DNA of 21,949 nucleotides. It comes from Chara braunii (taxonomy: Eukaryota; Streptophyta; Charophyceae; Charales; Characeae). Numbering within the stretch: position 1 is the stretch's first letter; every line of letters starts with the position of its first letter. Location: contig BFEA01000104.1 of the NCBI GenBank assembly GCA_003427395.1, positions 2,933,602 to 2,955,550 on the forward strand. Reading direction: 5' to 3'. The translations under genes were made by a program, and so were the position numbers. Under the pieces are notes generated by a model that saw only the letters and a program-made list of their open reading frames with translations, was not told where the DNA came from and searched no databases. Of the stretch, positions 7,301 through 15,116 are shown piece by piece.

Positions 7301-10137
7301 GCCACTGGGTGTCGAGACTCAGGCCGGTATTGGCCGCCGGCTTGACGGTGGAGAACGTCCTCCCTCTCCTGACTCTCTCTCAAGGTCTTCTGCGCGACTT
7401 GGTGAAGCAGCGGATGGAGTTTTATCTTCGTCAGGTCGAAGACGAGAGGAAGTACTTCAAACACCGAGAATTCGCTCTTAAGGTGGAGCTGGAGAAGGAG
7501 AGGACCAGGTACCGAGAAGAGTTGTCGACCCAGCTCAAGGAGATTGAGGAGGGTGGCGATATTCCTGGTCGCTCGGCCCCCGAGGAGTCTAGAGAAGGCA
7601 GGTCCAGGAAGCTGGGCTTGCTACTCGAAAGAATGAAGAATGCTGTGATTGTCCTCCGCTTGCAGGAGGAGAACGCAGCTTTGATGATAGCGAGGGACGA
7701 AGCACTAGACGAAGCTGTGAAGATGAGGGAGCTGAGGGACGAGGCGACCCGGAATGCAGCGTCGATGTTGGGAATGGAGAAATCGCTGCGCGTGAGGGAG
7801 AATGCAACGTGGCGCGCGCAGATGACGAGGGTGCAGAAGAGATCGGTGGAGATGGAGAAGGAGTATGAAGACCTGCGCAGGAAACTCAAGGAGATGGAGG
7901 CCGAGCTGGCAGCGATGAGGAAGAGAGAGAGAATGAGGGAGCAAGATTACATTCAATGGGAGAAAGCCACCTCCATTCCGGAGATGTCGCACATATCGAG
8001 CGAGATTCGAGGTATCACAGAAGGGCTGGGCGAAGCAGCCACGGAAGGCGAAGAGCAGGACAATCTCGTCGCGGCGGCGCAGAAGGTGTGCTACACGCTG
8101 AACGCGAACCTCCACGTGGCGGCGTACGTGGCGTGTTTGGTCACTGCCCCCGATGGCCCCACAAGCATAGGCGAGCGGTCTTTCTCCTCCTTTGGCGCGT
8201 TGGGCGGCAGCGTGTCCAGCAGTGTCGGGGTAGGAGGCGGCGAGGACGGCTCGGTCCTGCTCGCGCGAAGTCCCGATCCCGATTCTGGCGATGGAGACAG
8301 CATCATGACGACGAATCCTGCCGACGCGGCTATGGCCGCCGCCGCCGAGGCCTTGGCCAACCCCGAGACAGCGAAAAATGCTGTTGATATGCTCACGTCC
8401 GTGGCCGCGGGGATGCAGGCGGAGCAGGAACAAGCACAGCGCGCGACATGGCTGCAGTATATCGCTGCGGATCCCCAGAACACGTTTTTGAACGGCTTGT
8501 ACTTGAAGCCTGGGGAAGGGGTCACCTACGACTGCTTGGTGGCGAGGGGAGAGTACGGGCAGGAGCGGCCTCGGGTCGACGTCACAGGAACGGTCCTGGA
8601 CCATTTCACGGTCCACGTGCCGAACCTGAAGAACGAACCGAGGATCAAATTCTGGGCCCAGGAACTGGGGAGGTCCCTGCCGGACCCCATCGAAGGCTCC
8701 TATTTCGCAATCGGCATAAACTTGGAAGGGGAAGTCGTTGGCGCGCTTTGCATTGACACCCTGGGCAAGAGACAAGGCGATCTGGTCCTGTCCCAGGCGA
8801 GCTTGATCAGGGAAGCGGCGCGGGTGCTGGCTCGACTGTTCACGGCCAACAGAGAGAAACGAGTGGCCAAATTGCACACCATGACCAGGATCTTGACGGC
8901 CCTGAAGAACATAGAGGATGATGAAGGCCAGTCCTTCGCGATGGCGACGGAGATGCTAGCGGAGTACGATAGGCTGAGGAAACAAGTGGTGGAGATCATG
9001 AAGGAAGAAGACATGAGCCGTCAAGCGGTGGAGATGGCGGCCTACGCGCGGCCATCGCCCATCATGATAGTGCTGTGGGTGTGCTTCTTCCTGGTGGTCA
9101 GTGGGAAGATCTTGTCTGGGCTGGACCTGGAAGGATGCAGATCGGAAATCAGGGCTGTCAAGAAGGCCGACAAGCCGATAGAGACGCCTTGCTTGCTTGA
9201 CACGTGGCTACTTATACGACCGTTCATTGTAGGAAGGGGCAATCTGGCGGCAAAGCTGGGAGTGCATATGCGATCGCTCAACTTCAGGAGACGAGCTTGC
9301 ATAACTGCAGCTCTCATGGTGGCCGCAGAGGAAGACAGTAAAGCAGGTAAACGAGGGTACGAAACAGTGCTGAAATGGGTAGAATCATTTCTTAACGAAA
9401 TAACAGAGGATGACGCTTTCAACGTGGCTAGAGTCACAGGGCTCCTCTATACCTGGGTGAAGCTAAGCAGCGGCATATATCACTTGAAGAAGAAGATGAA
9501 GAAGAAAGCAATTGAGGTTGCAGACAAGCAAAAGCACTACCAAGAGCAGTTGCAGTTGGAGCTCGCAGGAGCGACTTCAGATGGGCTGACTGATGGAGGA
9601 GAAAGCTCTGAAGAAGGGGGTGGTGGGGGTAGAACGACAGGCTCTGTTTCTGCTGCTAACCCATCCTCCCGTCGATATACTCCCAAACGACTCTTAAGCC
9701 CCTCATCTGATTCCCCTACCCTTCCACTCGTCAAAACACAGTCGGCGGAAGAGGATGAGGCTGCTACAGGTGCTGGATCAGCTTCTCAAGTGGACGATTC
9801 CAGTGCTGCAGCAGCAGAAGAAGGAGGAGAAGACGGAGAAGGAGAAGGAGAAGGAGGAGGAGGAGGAGGAGGAGGAGAACGAGGAGGAGGAGAAGGAGGA
9901 GGAGGAGGAGAAGGAGGAGGACGAGGAGGAAGAGGAGGAGGAGGAGTAGCATCATTCATGGCAAAGAGGAGACAGTCGGTTCGCTTTCAAGGGCCGAAGC
10001 GATCGTTCACTCCGCCACGTTCTGGGACCCCTACAGGCCAAGGGCCCCTGGTCCCCAAATTGAACCGAAACTTCCTCGAATCAGTGCAAAGAAAGCTGTC
10101 TACAGTTGCACTGCGGCCATCAACGCCTCCAGTTTGA
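4348..10137 (+). CDS. Putative axonemal protein: coiled coil, GAF-like domain, dynein-stalk-like region
   Basis: This is one open frame of 1929 codons. ATG 4348 is the first ATG after an in-frame TGA at 4327-4329; further upstream exons cannot be excluded. Residues 1-970 are low complexity: Gly, Glu, Arg and Ser rich, with poly-Gly at about 88-98 and 418-431 and a 33-residue duplication (SGRSTPA.ERG..SSPA) at about 279-345. Residues 984-1206 are helical, with heptad-like coiled coil (1012-1070, 1092-1206). Residues 1240-1500 resemble a GAF domain: AAYVACLVTAPDG, an insertion of about 95 residues, then LQYIAADP, HVPNL, GEVVGALCIDT. Residues 1567-1745 resemble the dynein heavy chain stalk and microtubule-binding head: a P-S-P helix (IMIVLWVCFFLVV), then AFNVARVTGLLYTWVKL and a Lys-rich helix. 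A Gly/Glu tract (1801-1868) and a basic S/T-P tail follow. No AAA motor or Walker motif is seen. A microtubule or flagellar role is inferred. An EFCAB5-type GAF protein is a possible relative, but I could not check this. A TATAAA at 4810 inside the frame means a shorter product is conceivable. Confidence 0.85.
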   Translation: MTIRRVDRSPLRAATSHVSYHDRLSRASNGGKRRSVFTSSRNIDWSRVTRPASASSAGTQRVSNDELLKEESIVPQDGPNPNQRQEGGGGGGGGGGEEKRWQSARAPRVGHVKEEKEAVLSSSLGEMADDRRQGAQITTKGEPARKQHPGGGGRYKGQLGAYQMGGGLNGGARNAGAGVRRREDREGVLEAWIWQREMERMNTDPDPDMAILKVDRPGDGGARCASRTPRHMVISRQSIFNDRELWMSMGAKMAESPKKSREATARSRQGGSGRSREEGSGRSTPATERGDSSPAAAGRGGKRRELVRNRPGSGRSTPASERGKSSPAGGGGEGGGREMGRSRLRKPAIGGGEGEAYEKRNGEGNGEKRSQGEKGGGGNLGVSRPMTAPVSLGKSQPSVWGSFESLVESKVTMTVERRGGGGGGGGGGGGGEWGEGEERKSRRRDHRTDDDDERRYGSSSDRGPLVVGEGHRRDGLERSPIHQEEEVIEESIVEIVTETIGSSSKVRNRDVLLSPADHSLSPHHSANPTRINEWIDVDYGEENGSDHRRRHHQEQVVSGGDDDPRIPNEPPVGRRWVQGKEKEGGREEEEEEGVEQRDLAASPSRPSFSAFVPLAIREAENQPPAPRGGAIQEEEIRRSGSEHRSTSDGDRIAAAANNAPRARSWFEEYESIRTEEEEEERVISAASAGSASIAGGAAGKSGAAARQTPPPPRGGIEVIGLSSSAQRPRLYDEQGNPREEGKEGVAGGRERGECMCSARGGHGYAYVDEEAMRSGSHYGARIAMQEESVQAASTRWTRFFFPADDQGSTPSLRLQYYDVYIDEEEYDENGYRDRDRLDGSGGEGGPNMEKKVRSRKSKLGGGGGGGEEGVGEEGAASGHGVEGRWGHLIPPEEAVMKEMERLKQQNLRLGYVRGPGRPPIFKTTPSLIAGDKNATAGGGKGGGGEDPKMQEEKDEKMNPGAFAASEARLVIVPQPLPKQDIMTFSHWVSRLRPVLAAGLTVENVLPLLTLSQGLLRDLVKQRMEFYLRQVEDERKYFKHREFALKVELEKERTRYREELSTQLKEIEEGGDIPGRSAPEESREGRSRKLGLLLERMKNAVIVLRLQEENAALMIARDEALDEAVKMRELRDEATRNAASMLGMEKSLRVRENATWRAQMTRVQKRSVEMEKEYEDLRRKLKEMEAELAAMRKRERMREQDYIQWEKATSIPEMSHISSEIRGITEGLGEAATEGEEQDNLVAAAQKVCYTLNANLHVAAYVACLVTAPDGPTSIGERSFSSFGALGGSVSSSVGVGGGEDGSVLLARSPDPDSGDGDSIMTTNPADAAMAAAAEALANPETAKNAVDMLTSVAAGMQAEQEQAQRATWLQYIAADPQNTFLNGLYLKPGEGVTYDCLVARGEYGQERPRVDVTGTVLDHFTVHVPNLKNEPRIKFWAQELGRSLPDPIEGSYFAIGINLEGEVVGALCIDTLGKRQGDLVLSQASLIREAARVLARLFTANREKRVAKLHTMTRILTALKNIEDDEGQSFAMATEMLAEYDRLRKQVVEIMKEEDMSRQAVEMAAYARPSPIMIVLWVCFFLVVSGKILSGLDLEGCRSEIRAVKKADKPIETPCLLDTWLLIRPFIVGRGNLAAKLGVHMRSLNFRRRACITAALMVAAEEDSKAGKRGYETVLKWVESFLNEITEDDAFNVARVTGLLYTWVKLSSGIYHLKKKMKKKAIEVADKQKHYQEQLQLELAGATSDGLTDGGESSEEGGGGGRTTGSVSAANPSSRRYTPKRLLSPSSDSPTLPLVKTQSAEEDEAATGAGSASQVDDSSAAAAEEGGEDGEGEGEGGGGGGGGERGGGEGGGGGEGGGRGGRGGGGVASFMAKRRQSVRFQGPKRSFTPPRSGTPTGQGPLVPKLNRNFLESVQRKLSTVALRPSTPPV
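5182..5330 (+). repeat. 99-bp in-frame duplication inside the large gene
   Basis: The block GG.TCAGGGAGAAGCACACC, followed by TGCAA.TGAG and CGTCACCAGCAG, starts at 5182 and again at 5281. The spacing of 99 bp equals 33 codons. A shorter relative (GGATCAGGGAGAAGTAGAG) precedes it at 5158. The phase-preserving period supports this stretch being translated. Confidence 0.8.
5599..5641 (+). repeat. (GGA)n tract coding poly-Gly
   Basis: An almost pure GGA repeat inside the large gene encodes a run of Gly. On the opposite strand it gives a misleading Ser- or Leu-rich open frame. Confidence 0.9.
9810..9950 (+). repeat. Purine (GAR)n tract coding an acidic Gly/Glu linker
   Basis: An imperfect GGA/GAA/GAG repeat encodes residues of about 1822-1868 (Glu and Gly with a few Arg). 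It separates the dynein-stalk-like region from the basic C-terminal tail. The stretch is prone to replication slippage, so its length probably varies between alleles. Confidence 0.9.
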
Positions 10138-11169
10138 TTACACACCCCTGAAGAACACCAATTCCCCACAACCCCTCAGAAAAGAGCAATAGTTGAAAGC
10201 GTGGACTGTTCCAGCATTTGGTCCACCTATGGTTCCTTCAAGCTGGTCCCCATGTCTCTCAAAACTTCATGCGTTGAAGTGAAGCTCCTATCGATGACTC
10301 CATCTTGACTTTTGACATGCACATGTCAATACAGCAGACAATAATGATGACAAGGAAGGAGGAGGAGGAACAAGAGGGGAAGAAGGGAGAAGAAGAAGAA
10401 GGCCAGCTCCTCGCCACTTATCATGACGGTGTGGACAGAAACTAGTTCCAAGATGGTCACTTGGAATTTAACGTTCTTGAATTCATCCCAGGGAAGCAAC
10501 GAGGTTGGCTATGGTGGCTTCTCCATCTTTGTTGGCCCCAAAGGAATGTGAGCAAGAAGTGTGTCCAGATTCAGTCACCTTTGGCCCCAAGGGAATGACA
10601 AAGAAACGCAAAAAAATGTTTCGAACAGTCCACCTCCTACTTGGCAGTCTGTCTGGGGATCCCATATCCACTCTCTCTCGCGCACCCAATGACATCAACA
10701 AGAAAAAGGCTGCAGCAACCACCAAAGTCAGTTACCCCACCTACATTGAAAATCATGACAATCACTGCCGGCAAAAATGACTGGAGAAAACACCTATCGA
10801 CCAACGGCAAAATGAGGGCCATACTATAGACATACAGAGATCATCTTCAGCCTGGACTTTTCTAGAAGACTAGAAGAAAAGACGCTGTCAATACATCCAC
10901 AGGCAATTCATTCGATGTGTGTCCCAGTTGGAGGTTTATAGGCTTTTTTCCTTAATTTGCATGACCCAACAGGTATACTTCCCTGCAGTTATTTTCCTCT
11001 TAAACCACCAGTGCCTGTCCCCGCTTGGAAAACAAATATGCGGCTCTGCAATGACCGCAACTTTCAGGGGTCGAGGTACCAGACCGAAATGGCTGTGGCA
11101 CCAGCCAAAGTGAGGCCCACGCTGATTCGTTTTCTCCGGCACACACGGCATTTTCAGGCTCGGCTTCAA
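10138..11169. other. 3' flank of the large gene, non-coding
   Basis: It probably begins with the 3' UTR. A purine-rich segment lies at 10350-10402. TTGGCCCCAA.GGAATG occurs twice (10532 and 10581). No strong polyadenylation signal stands out near the stop codon; AATAAA appears only at 11356 and 11370. No gene is recognised. Confidence 0.5.
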
Positions 11170-11218
11170 TAGCTGGGTGAGGTACTGGTGGTTTAAGTCA
11201 CCAGTACCCACCCAGCTA
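11170..11218. repeat. Hairpin with a 20-bp stem
   Basis: TAGCTGGGTGAGGTACTGGT plus G (11170-11190) pairs with CACCAGTACCCACCCAGCTA (11199-11218) over 20 bp, with one bulged base. The loop is GTTTAAGT. The loop-side sequence TGGTGGTTTAAGTC recurs as a single copy at 11609-11622. Confidence 0.9.
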
Positions 11219-11289
11219 TCGTGTGTGCAGCTACTGCTTAACATGGTGCCGTGTAATGGCTTGGCCTATCGGACCACAATGGCTGGCGG

Positions 11290-11375
11290 ACCAACTGGCC
11301 TAGCTCAGTTGGTACACCCATCAACTGTTGAAACACAGACCAGAGTTTGAATTCCAATAAAGTCAGATGAATAAA
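11290..11375 (+). repeat. tRNA-derived SINE head (candidate)
   Basis: TAGCTCAGTTGGT (11301-11313) matches the RNA polymerase III A box of tRNAs very well. GAGTTTGAATTCC (11343-11355) is a weaker B box at tRNA-like spacing. The flanking bases cannot form an acceptor stem, so this is not a working tRNA gene. A decayed tRNA-derived SINE promoter is the best reading. Two AATAAA motifs follow at 11356 and 11370. Confidence 0.6.
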
Positions 11376-11426
11376 AACAACTATGAATTTGACTGGGGCT
11401 GGTCAGTTCAAAGATGATATCCCAAG

Positions 11427-11430
<4 letters not shown>

Positions 11431-11510
<80 letters not shown>
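11431..11510. repeat. (GA)40 microsatellite
   Basis: Eighty bases of perfect GA repeat. It is the reverse-complement motif of the tract at 1-64. Open frames through it (Arg-Glu or Ser-Leu repeats) are artefacts of the repeat. Confidence 0.97.
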
Positions 11511-11512
<2 letters not shown>

Positions 11513-11589
11513 AAGATTGGCAGGGTCTGGTAGGGCTTGTCCCCGTGATGGCTGGGAATGAGAGAGACAGACAAAAATCTGTACTGGGG

Positions 11590-11646
11590 GAACAAGGTTG
11601 GGGGGTAGTGGTGGTTTAAGTCGCAAGAACAAGGTTGGGAGGTAGT
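11590..11646 (+). repeat. 20-bp direct repeat
   Basis: GAACAAGGTTGGGGGGTAGT (11590-11609) recurs as GAACAAGGTTGGGAGGTAGT (11627-11646). Confidence 0.9.
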
Positions 11647-11850
11647 TCTCACCTTTCCTATGAAGGTGCAATATGGTTGCCAGGGCTCCAGACGGAGAGG
11701 AGGGGATGGCACAAAGTCTGCAGACAAAAGTAGAAGAGGTGAAGGACGATTCGAAACAGGAAAGGCAAGTGCAAAATCCTTCAGCATATCAGGTTTTGTT
11801 TTTTGTTTTTTTGCTTTTTTTTAATGAGAACATCGACTGCGGGTGTAGAA

Positions 11851-11920
11851 GGGGTGCTGGTAAGAGCTCCGTTCCATTGGTGGGGAGCTGCACCTGCTGG
11901 AAATCGGGCCCAGCGTCATA
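11851..11920 (+). repeat. SINE-like 3' module, copy 1
   Basis: GGTAAGAGC, CCATTGGTGGGGAGC and CACCTGCTGGAAATCGGGCC followed by CAGCG match the modules at 13651-13701 and 18852-18968. The tRNA-like head is only partly kept (GGTAAGAGC). Confidence 0.65.
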
Positions 11921-11935
11921 AAAGAGCCAAAATTA

Positions 11936-12339
11936 CTGTTTTTACGGGATTTACCTTTCTCCACATTCACATCAGATGAACCCCTGAATGAGGAGTGATC
12001 CCAGTTGATCGGTCCAAGCGCTGTTCCCCGGACAGAGCCGGCAGCAGGAGGTCTCAGAGCTCATAGATGAGTCAAGGATGCAGCTTTTGCAATGGTTGTA
12101 CTCTCACATGCCATCTGTCCAAAGTCCCGTGTGAGTTGGCACTCTTGTCCTCAGCGGCCTCAAGACGTCCAGTTGTCCCGATCATCTGCAGCGGCAGTAG
12201 AAATGGCGGGATGGTAGAGGATTAGGGGTGGAAGGGAGTCGGAAGAAGATGGTGGCGAGGGTAGCAGGAGGGACGCGGGAGGGAGTTACTGCAAGGGGGG
12301 GCAGGGTCCATTCCATGATGGGGATTCTAAGGGATCAAG
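11936..12339. other. Non-coding stretch, no feature recognised
   Basis: I looked on both strands for continuation of the minus-strand LINE piece D. I found no zinc-knuckle block (ETIEH..F.QC) here. Nothing else is recognised. Confidence 0.5.
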
Positions 12340-12741
12340 AGAAAGTTGGTCGGGAGCTACGGGACTGCAAAGTCATAGCGGGGACAGCAGGCCTTTCTGC
12401 TGAAGGTTTGTTTTTTAGACAAGCCAATCGGGGGTGAGGAGACAACGGTGTATAATTTGCCATTGCAGGGATCTGAGGCTTGTGGGCATTATTTTGGAAT
12501 ACTTGGCCCAAGGGAGGCTGTTCAGCAACTGTGGATTCACCAGTGAGTCTCGCTCCCATCTTTGTAAAATCGTTTGTGCAATCTGTTGCCACGGGCGAGA
12601 TGCTTTGTATCCCCCTTTGACAGTGTAATCCCAGATGTGCACAGTTTGTTGGCTCGTCCATTCCCAGTCGTCTAGGTCTAAGGGAAGACGGGCGATGGGT
12701 GTGGTGGGCTCGTATGGATGATAGCCCGTTATCCTGGTCAC
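12340..12741 (-). mobile_element. LINE fragment D (pre-zinc-knuckle region, minus strand)
   Basis: On the minus strand the reading WAKYSKIMPTSLRSLQWQII, followed by HRCLLTPDWLV, resembles the segment just before the zf-RVT zinc knuckle of L1-like LINEs. After a stop at 12415-12417 the homology continues in frame as KTNLQQKGLLSPL, which matches RTNLEQRG in fragment B and RTNLEQKG in element C. It is truncated before the zinc ligands and is non-functional. It lies back to back with fragment B. Confidence 0.7.
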
Positions 12742-12754
12742 CCACCACTCTCAC

Positions 12755-13380
12755 ATTCAGCAGCCTTACCCACGGTTCTGTGGTATCCAAGTCTTTGTTT
12801 CGGGCCAGTTGACAGACCGCACTAACCTGGAACAAAGAGGCCTGCTACTTCCATGGTGCCAGTGGTGCCAGAGTTTATTCCCTTCCCACAAGAAGGTGGA
12901 GACCATTGAACATATTTTCATGCAATGCCCGATCGCCCAGTTCACATGAAGATGGTGGGACTGCATATGGCGAAAAATGGAAACTGACATCCCCTGGCCT
13001 TGGTCATGGCAAGCCATATTGGTTGGGCACTGACGGATGGCAGGAGAAACCACGACCTTTGTAAAGAATATGTATAGACTGGGAAGGAGGGCAGTGATAT
13101 GGGCACTCTGGTGGCAGAGGTGTACCCTGGTCATGGAGAAGGTGAGAATAGAGGGGTCAGAGATCACATAACAGATTCAGCAGCAGGTGCATTTGAACTC
13201 ACACAAAGATGGTCGGATATAAAATCACAAGTAGACCTTTTTAGACAAGTTGGTAATGTTAGGAGACTGATTTGCACAAACTGAGTAGGAGGGGACAGAG
13301 AAGGGTGGATTGCAAGGGTGGAATAGCGTGGAGGTAGCGGAGAGGGACAGCGGGATTTGGAAGCAATGAGAGACTATCGC
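12755..13380 (+). mobile_element. LINE fragment B (zf-RVT zinc-knuckle end, plus strand)
   Basis: Read in the frame of position 12857 it gives VFVSGQLTDRTNLEQRG, then PWCQWCQSLFPSHKKVETIE, HIFMQCPIAQ. This is a CxxC...H....C zinc knuckle as found in plant L1 reverse transcriptases. It parallels element C over RWWD, AILxG and A-V-W-x-L-W-x-x-R-C. In-frame stops sit at 12947-12949 (TGA, where C has Trp), 13031-13033 (TGA, again Trp in C) and 13169-13171. The 3' boundary is approximate. Confidence 0.8.
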
Positions 13381-13650
13381 CTAGTTTTCAAAGACTGGAC
13401 AAACATAGAACCCTCGTTCCCACTACGCCCTCCCTCGGATTTCCCAAACCCCTTCCCACCTCATGCCCTTTCCCTGGCGAAGATTTTGTCCTGAATGCCT
13501 AATTACTTACCTCTGTATGATCCACATCTACATACACCCACATATGGAGTTCCTCCCTGGAGCCCCATGGGGAGGACTCCGCTAATGTACATAACTATCT
13601 TCCTTACTATGTTCCTAATCTGCTTTTTTTTTTTTTCGGGACAAATGCTC
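13290..13650. other. LINE B 3' tail and unassigned sequence
   Basis: The first ~90 bases are probably the 3' end of LINE fragment B. The rest contains a T15 run at 13623-13637 and no recognised gene. Confidence 0.4.
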
Positions 13651-13757
13651 CAATCTATTTGTGGGGAGCAGCACGTGTTGAGAACCGGACCCGGTGTCCC
13701 ATATAGAGTTACACAAGTCATTTGAGATACCGGGGCCATTACTCGGCTTCAGCTGAG
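13651..13757 (+). repeat. SINE-like 3' module, copy 2, with GATACCGGGG tail
   Basis: CCAATCTATTTGTGGGGAGC, AGCACGTGTTGAGAACCGGA and CCCGGTGTCCC match the other two modules in this window. It is followed at 13722-13754 by a 33-bp segment (TTGAGATACCGGGGCCATTA...) that recurs alone at 14231-14263. Confidence 0.65.
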
Positions 13758-13890
13758 AATCAATCTGGAAACTATTGAAGAAAATCAAAAGAATTAAAGA
13801 GAGGTTGAAAAACTAAGAATGCTCAAAACCCCTAGACTCCCAAACAAAACTCTTTAAAGCTATCCAACACTGTCTTATTCCCTGTCGAGC

Positions 13891-14664
13891 TCTCCCAGGC
13901 CTCACACTCCCACCTGGCTAGGTTACAGAGCAACACGACTCGCCCCGGCTCCGGCCAGCGTCGTCCCAACAACAACCCTTGGTTGTCCCTTGGAATGCCC
14001 AGCCCAAAGCATCCCCAGATCTCTCTACCAAGCCTCACGCTCCTGCAGTCGGCAGGTTACAAGGTGACACCCCAGCACCACGGCCAGCGTTGTTCTAGCA
14101 TCGAACAACCGCAAATCCATGAATGTACAAGTATCAAACAGCCTAAAGCGAGTTGCTAGAAGTCCCCAAAATCCTGAAGCATTCTCAGGAGTCAGAACCA
14201 CCTGTAAACAAACCTTTTTTGAAGATATCCTTGAGATACCGGGGCCATTACCCGGCTTCGGCTTTTTGTTTTTTAAACAAGAAAACTGAAATTTTGTGTC
14301 CCCCAAAGCTTGGATCAAAGAAGCATTTGGAATGAAAAAACCACCTGCCTTATGACCTTTCAACAATCCAACCCTTACCTGCCACACCCCTATATCCTGA
14401 TGCCCAATCTCTACCAGGCCTCATGCCCCCAACTGCTAGGTTACAGAGTGGCACGACCCACCCCAGAACCCCCCCCAACTTCTAGGCCACAGGGCAAAGC
14501 GACCCGCCCCGGCTCCAACCAGCATTGACTAGGCACGAGCTCACCAAAAGACACTAGAGTGCCTTCCACCCTCGACAACTCCCCAGGTGTCATGCCCTCG
14601 TACAGCTCGAGTTACAGGGCAGCAGGACCAACCCCCAACACTGACCAGCGTCGTTCTGGCCTCG
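13891..14664 (+). repeat. Diverged ~75-bp GC-rich repeat, about five units
   Basis: Units at about 13891-13966, 14024-14100, 14408-14470, 14471-14530 (partial) and 14581-14664 share an order of blocks. These are AGGCCTCA.GC.CCC, GGTTACAGAG.(A/G)(A/G)CACGAC, CGCCCCGGCTCC and CCAGCGTCGTTCT. Unrelated sequence of varying length separates them. This could be a decayed tandem satellite, or nested copies of a non-autonomous element. Confidence 0.65.
14231..14263 (+). repeat. 33-bp repeat, second copy
   Basis: It matches 13722-13754 at 31 of 33 positions by hand count, and both begin TTGAGATACCGGGGCCATTA. The surrounding sequence is unrelated, so the segment is a mobile-element end rather than part of a larger duplication. 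Confidence 0.85.
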
Positions 14665-15116
14665 TCTTTTTGCAAACCACCGGGACTTAGGACTAAGGCA
14701 AATAGCAGTCCAGCCACCAATCAGCACCATAGTTGTAGATCCCATTATTCGTCTTCTTCGTGCACTGGTTGCAGATATCCCCCTAACAAACCTCAGGAAC
14801 CCTACTCCGGCAAGTCTTACCACGATGAAGTCATCATCTCCACCGCTGTTGTACCCTATTACAACCCTGCAGGCTAGCCTCTTCGCCGTAGAGCGCGTCA
14901 TCTCCCGCCATCACATCCACCACATCCCCTTGCCTCCAGCACCAAACCTTGGAATATTTTTTCAATTAAAAAAAAAAAGGAAAATCAGACACAAAAAATT
15001 CAAAAAAAAACACATGAACATTCCAGCGCCCATTCCCACAGGGAGAGGGGAAGAGAGGGAAAAACAACCCTCTCTCCCCACAAAAAACTCATAATCTACT
15101 GCTCAGTTAACCCCCC
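14665..15116. other. Non-coding, A-rich end
   Basis: No gene is recognised. Homopolymer A runs (14967-15009) may be a retroposon tail for something on the plus strand. An adjacent C7T8 tract (15111-15125) abuts the 3' end of LINE A. Confidence 0.45.

Noticed and set aside
7705-8877. 390-codon open frame on the minus strand
   Set aside because: It lies antisense to the coiled-coil/GAF part of the large gene. It has an Arg/His/Leu-rich composition without a domain, as expected from the reverse of GC-rich codons.
9055-9108. Transmembrane helix in the large protein
   Set aside because: The hydrophobic run of about 16 residues is isolated and short, and there is no signal peptide. It fits better as a buried helix of the dynein-stalk-like region.
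9764-9955. Poly-Leu open frame, possible membrane protein
   Set aside because: It is the minus-strand reading of the GAR repeat that encodes the acidic linker; simple-repeat artefact.
4348-10137. Dynein heavy chain gene
   Set aside because: No AAA modules, Walker A/B motifs or linker region are visible; only a stalk-like portion resembles dynein.
11027-11110. Fourth copy of the family H hairpin
   Set aside because: GTCCCCG, AAAACAA and CGCAACTTTCAG resemble family blocks, but the arms do not pair and the order is only partly kept.
11301-11355. Functional tRNA gene
   Set aside because: The A box is good, but the B box is off consensus and no acceptor or anticodon stem can be drawn, so I call it a SINE-like remnant.
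11305-11787. 160-codon minus-strand frame
   Set aside because: Its centre is a Ser-Leu repeat from the (GA)40 tract. The rest has no recognisable domain.
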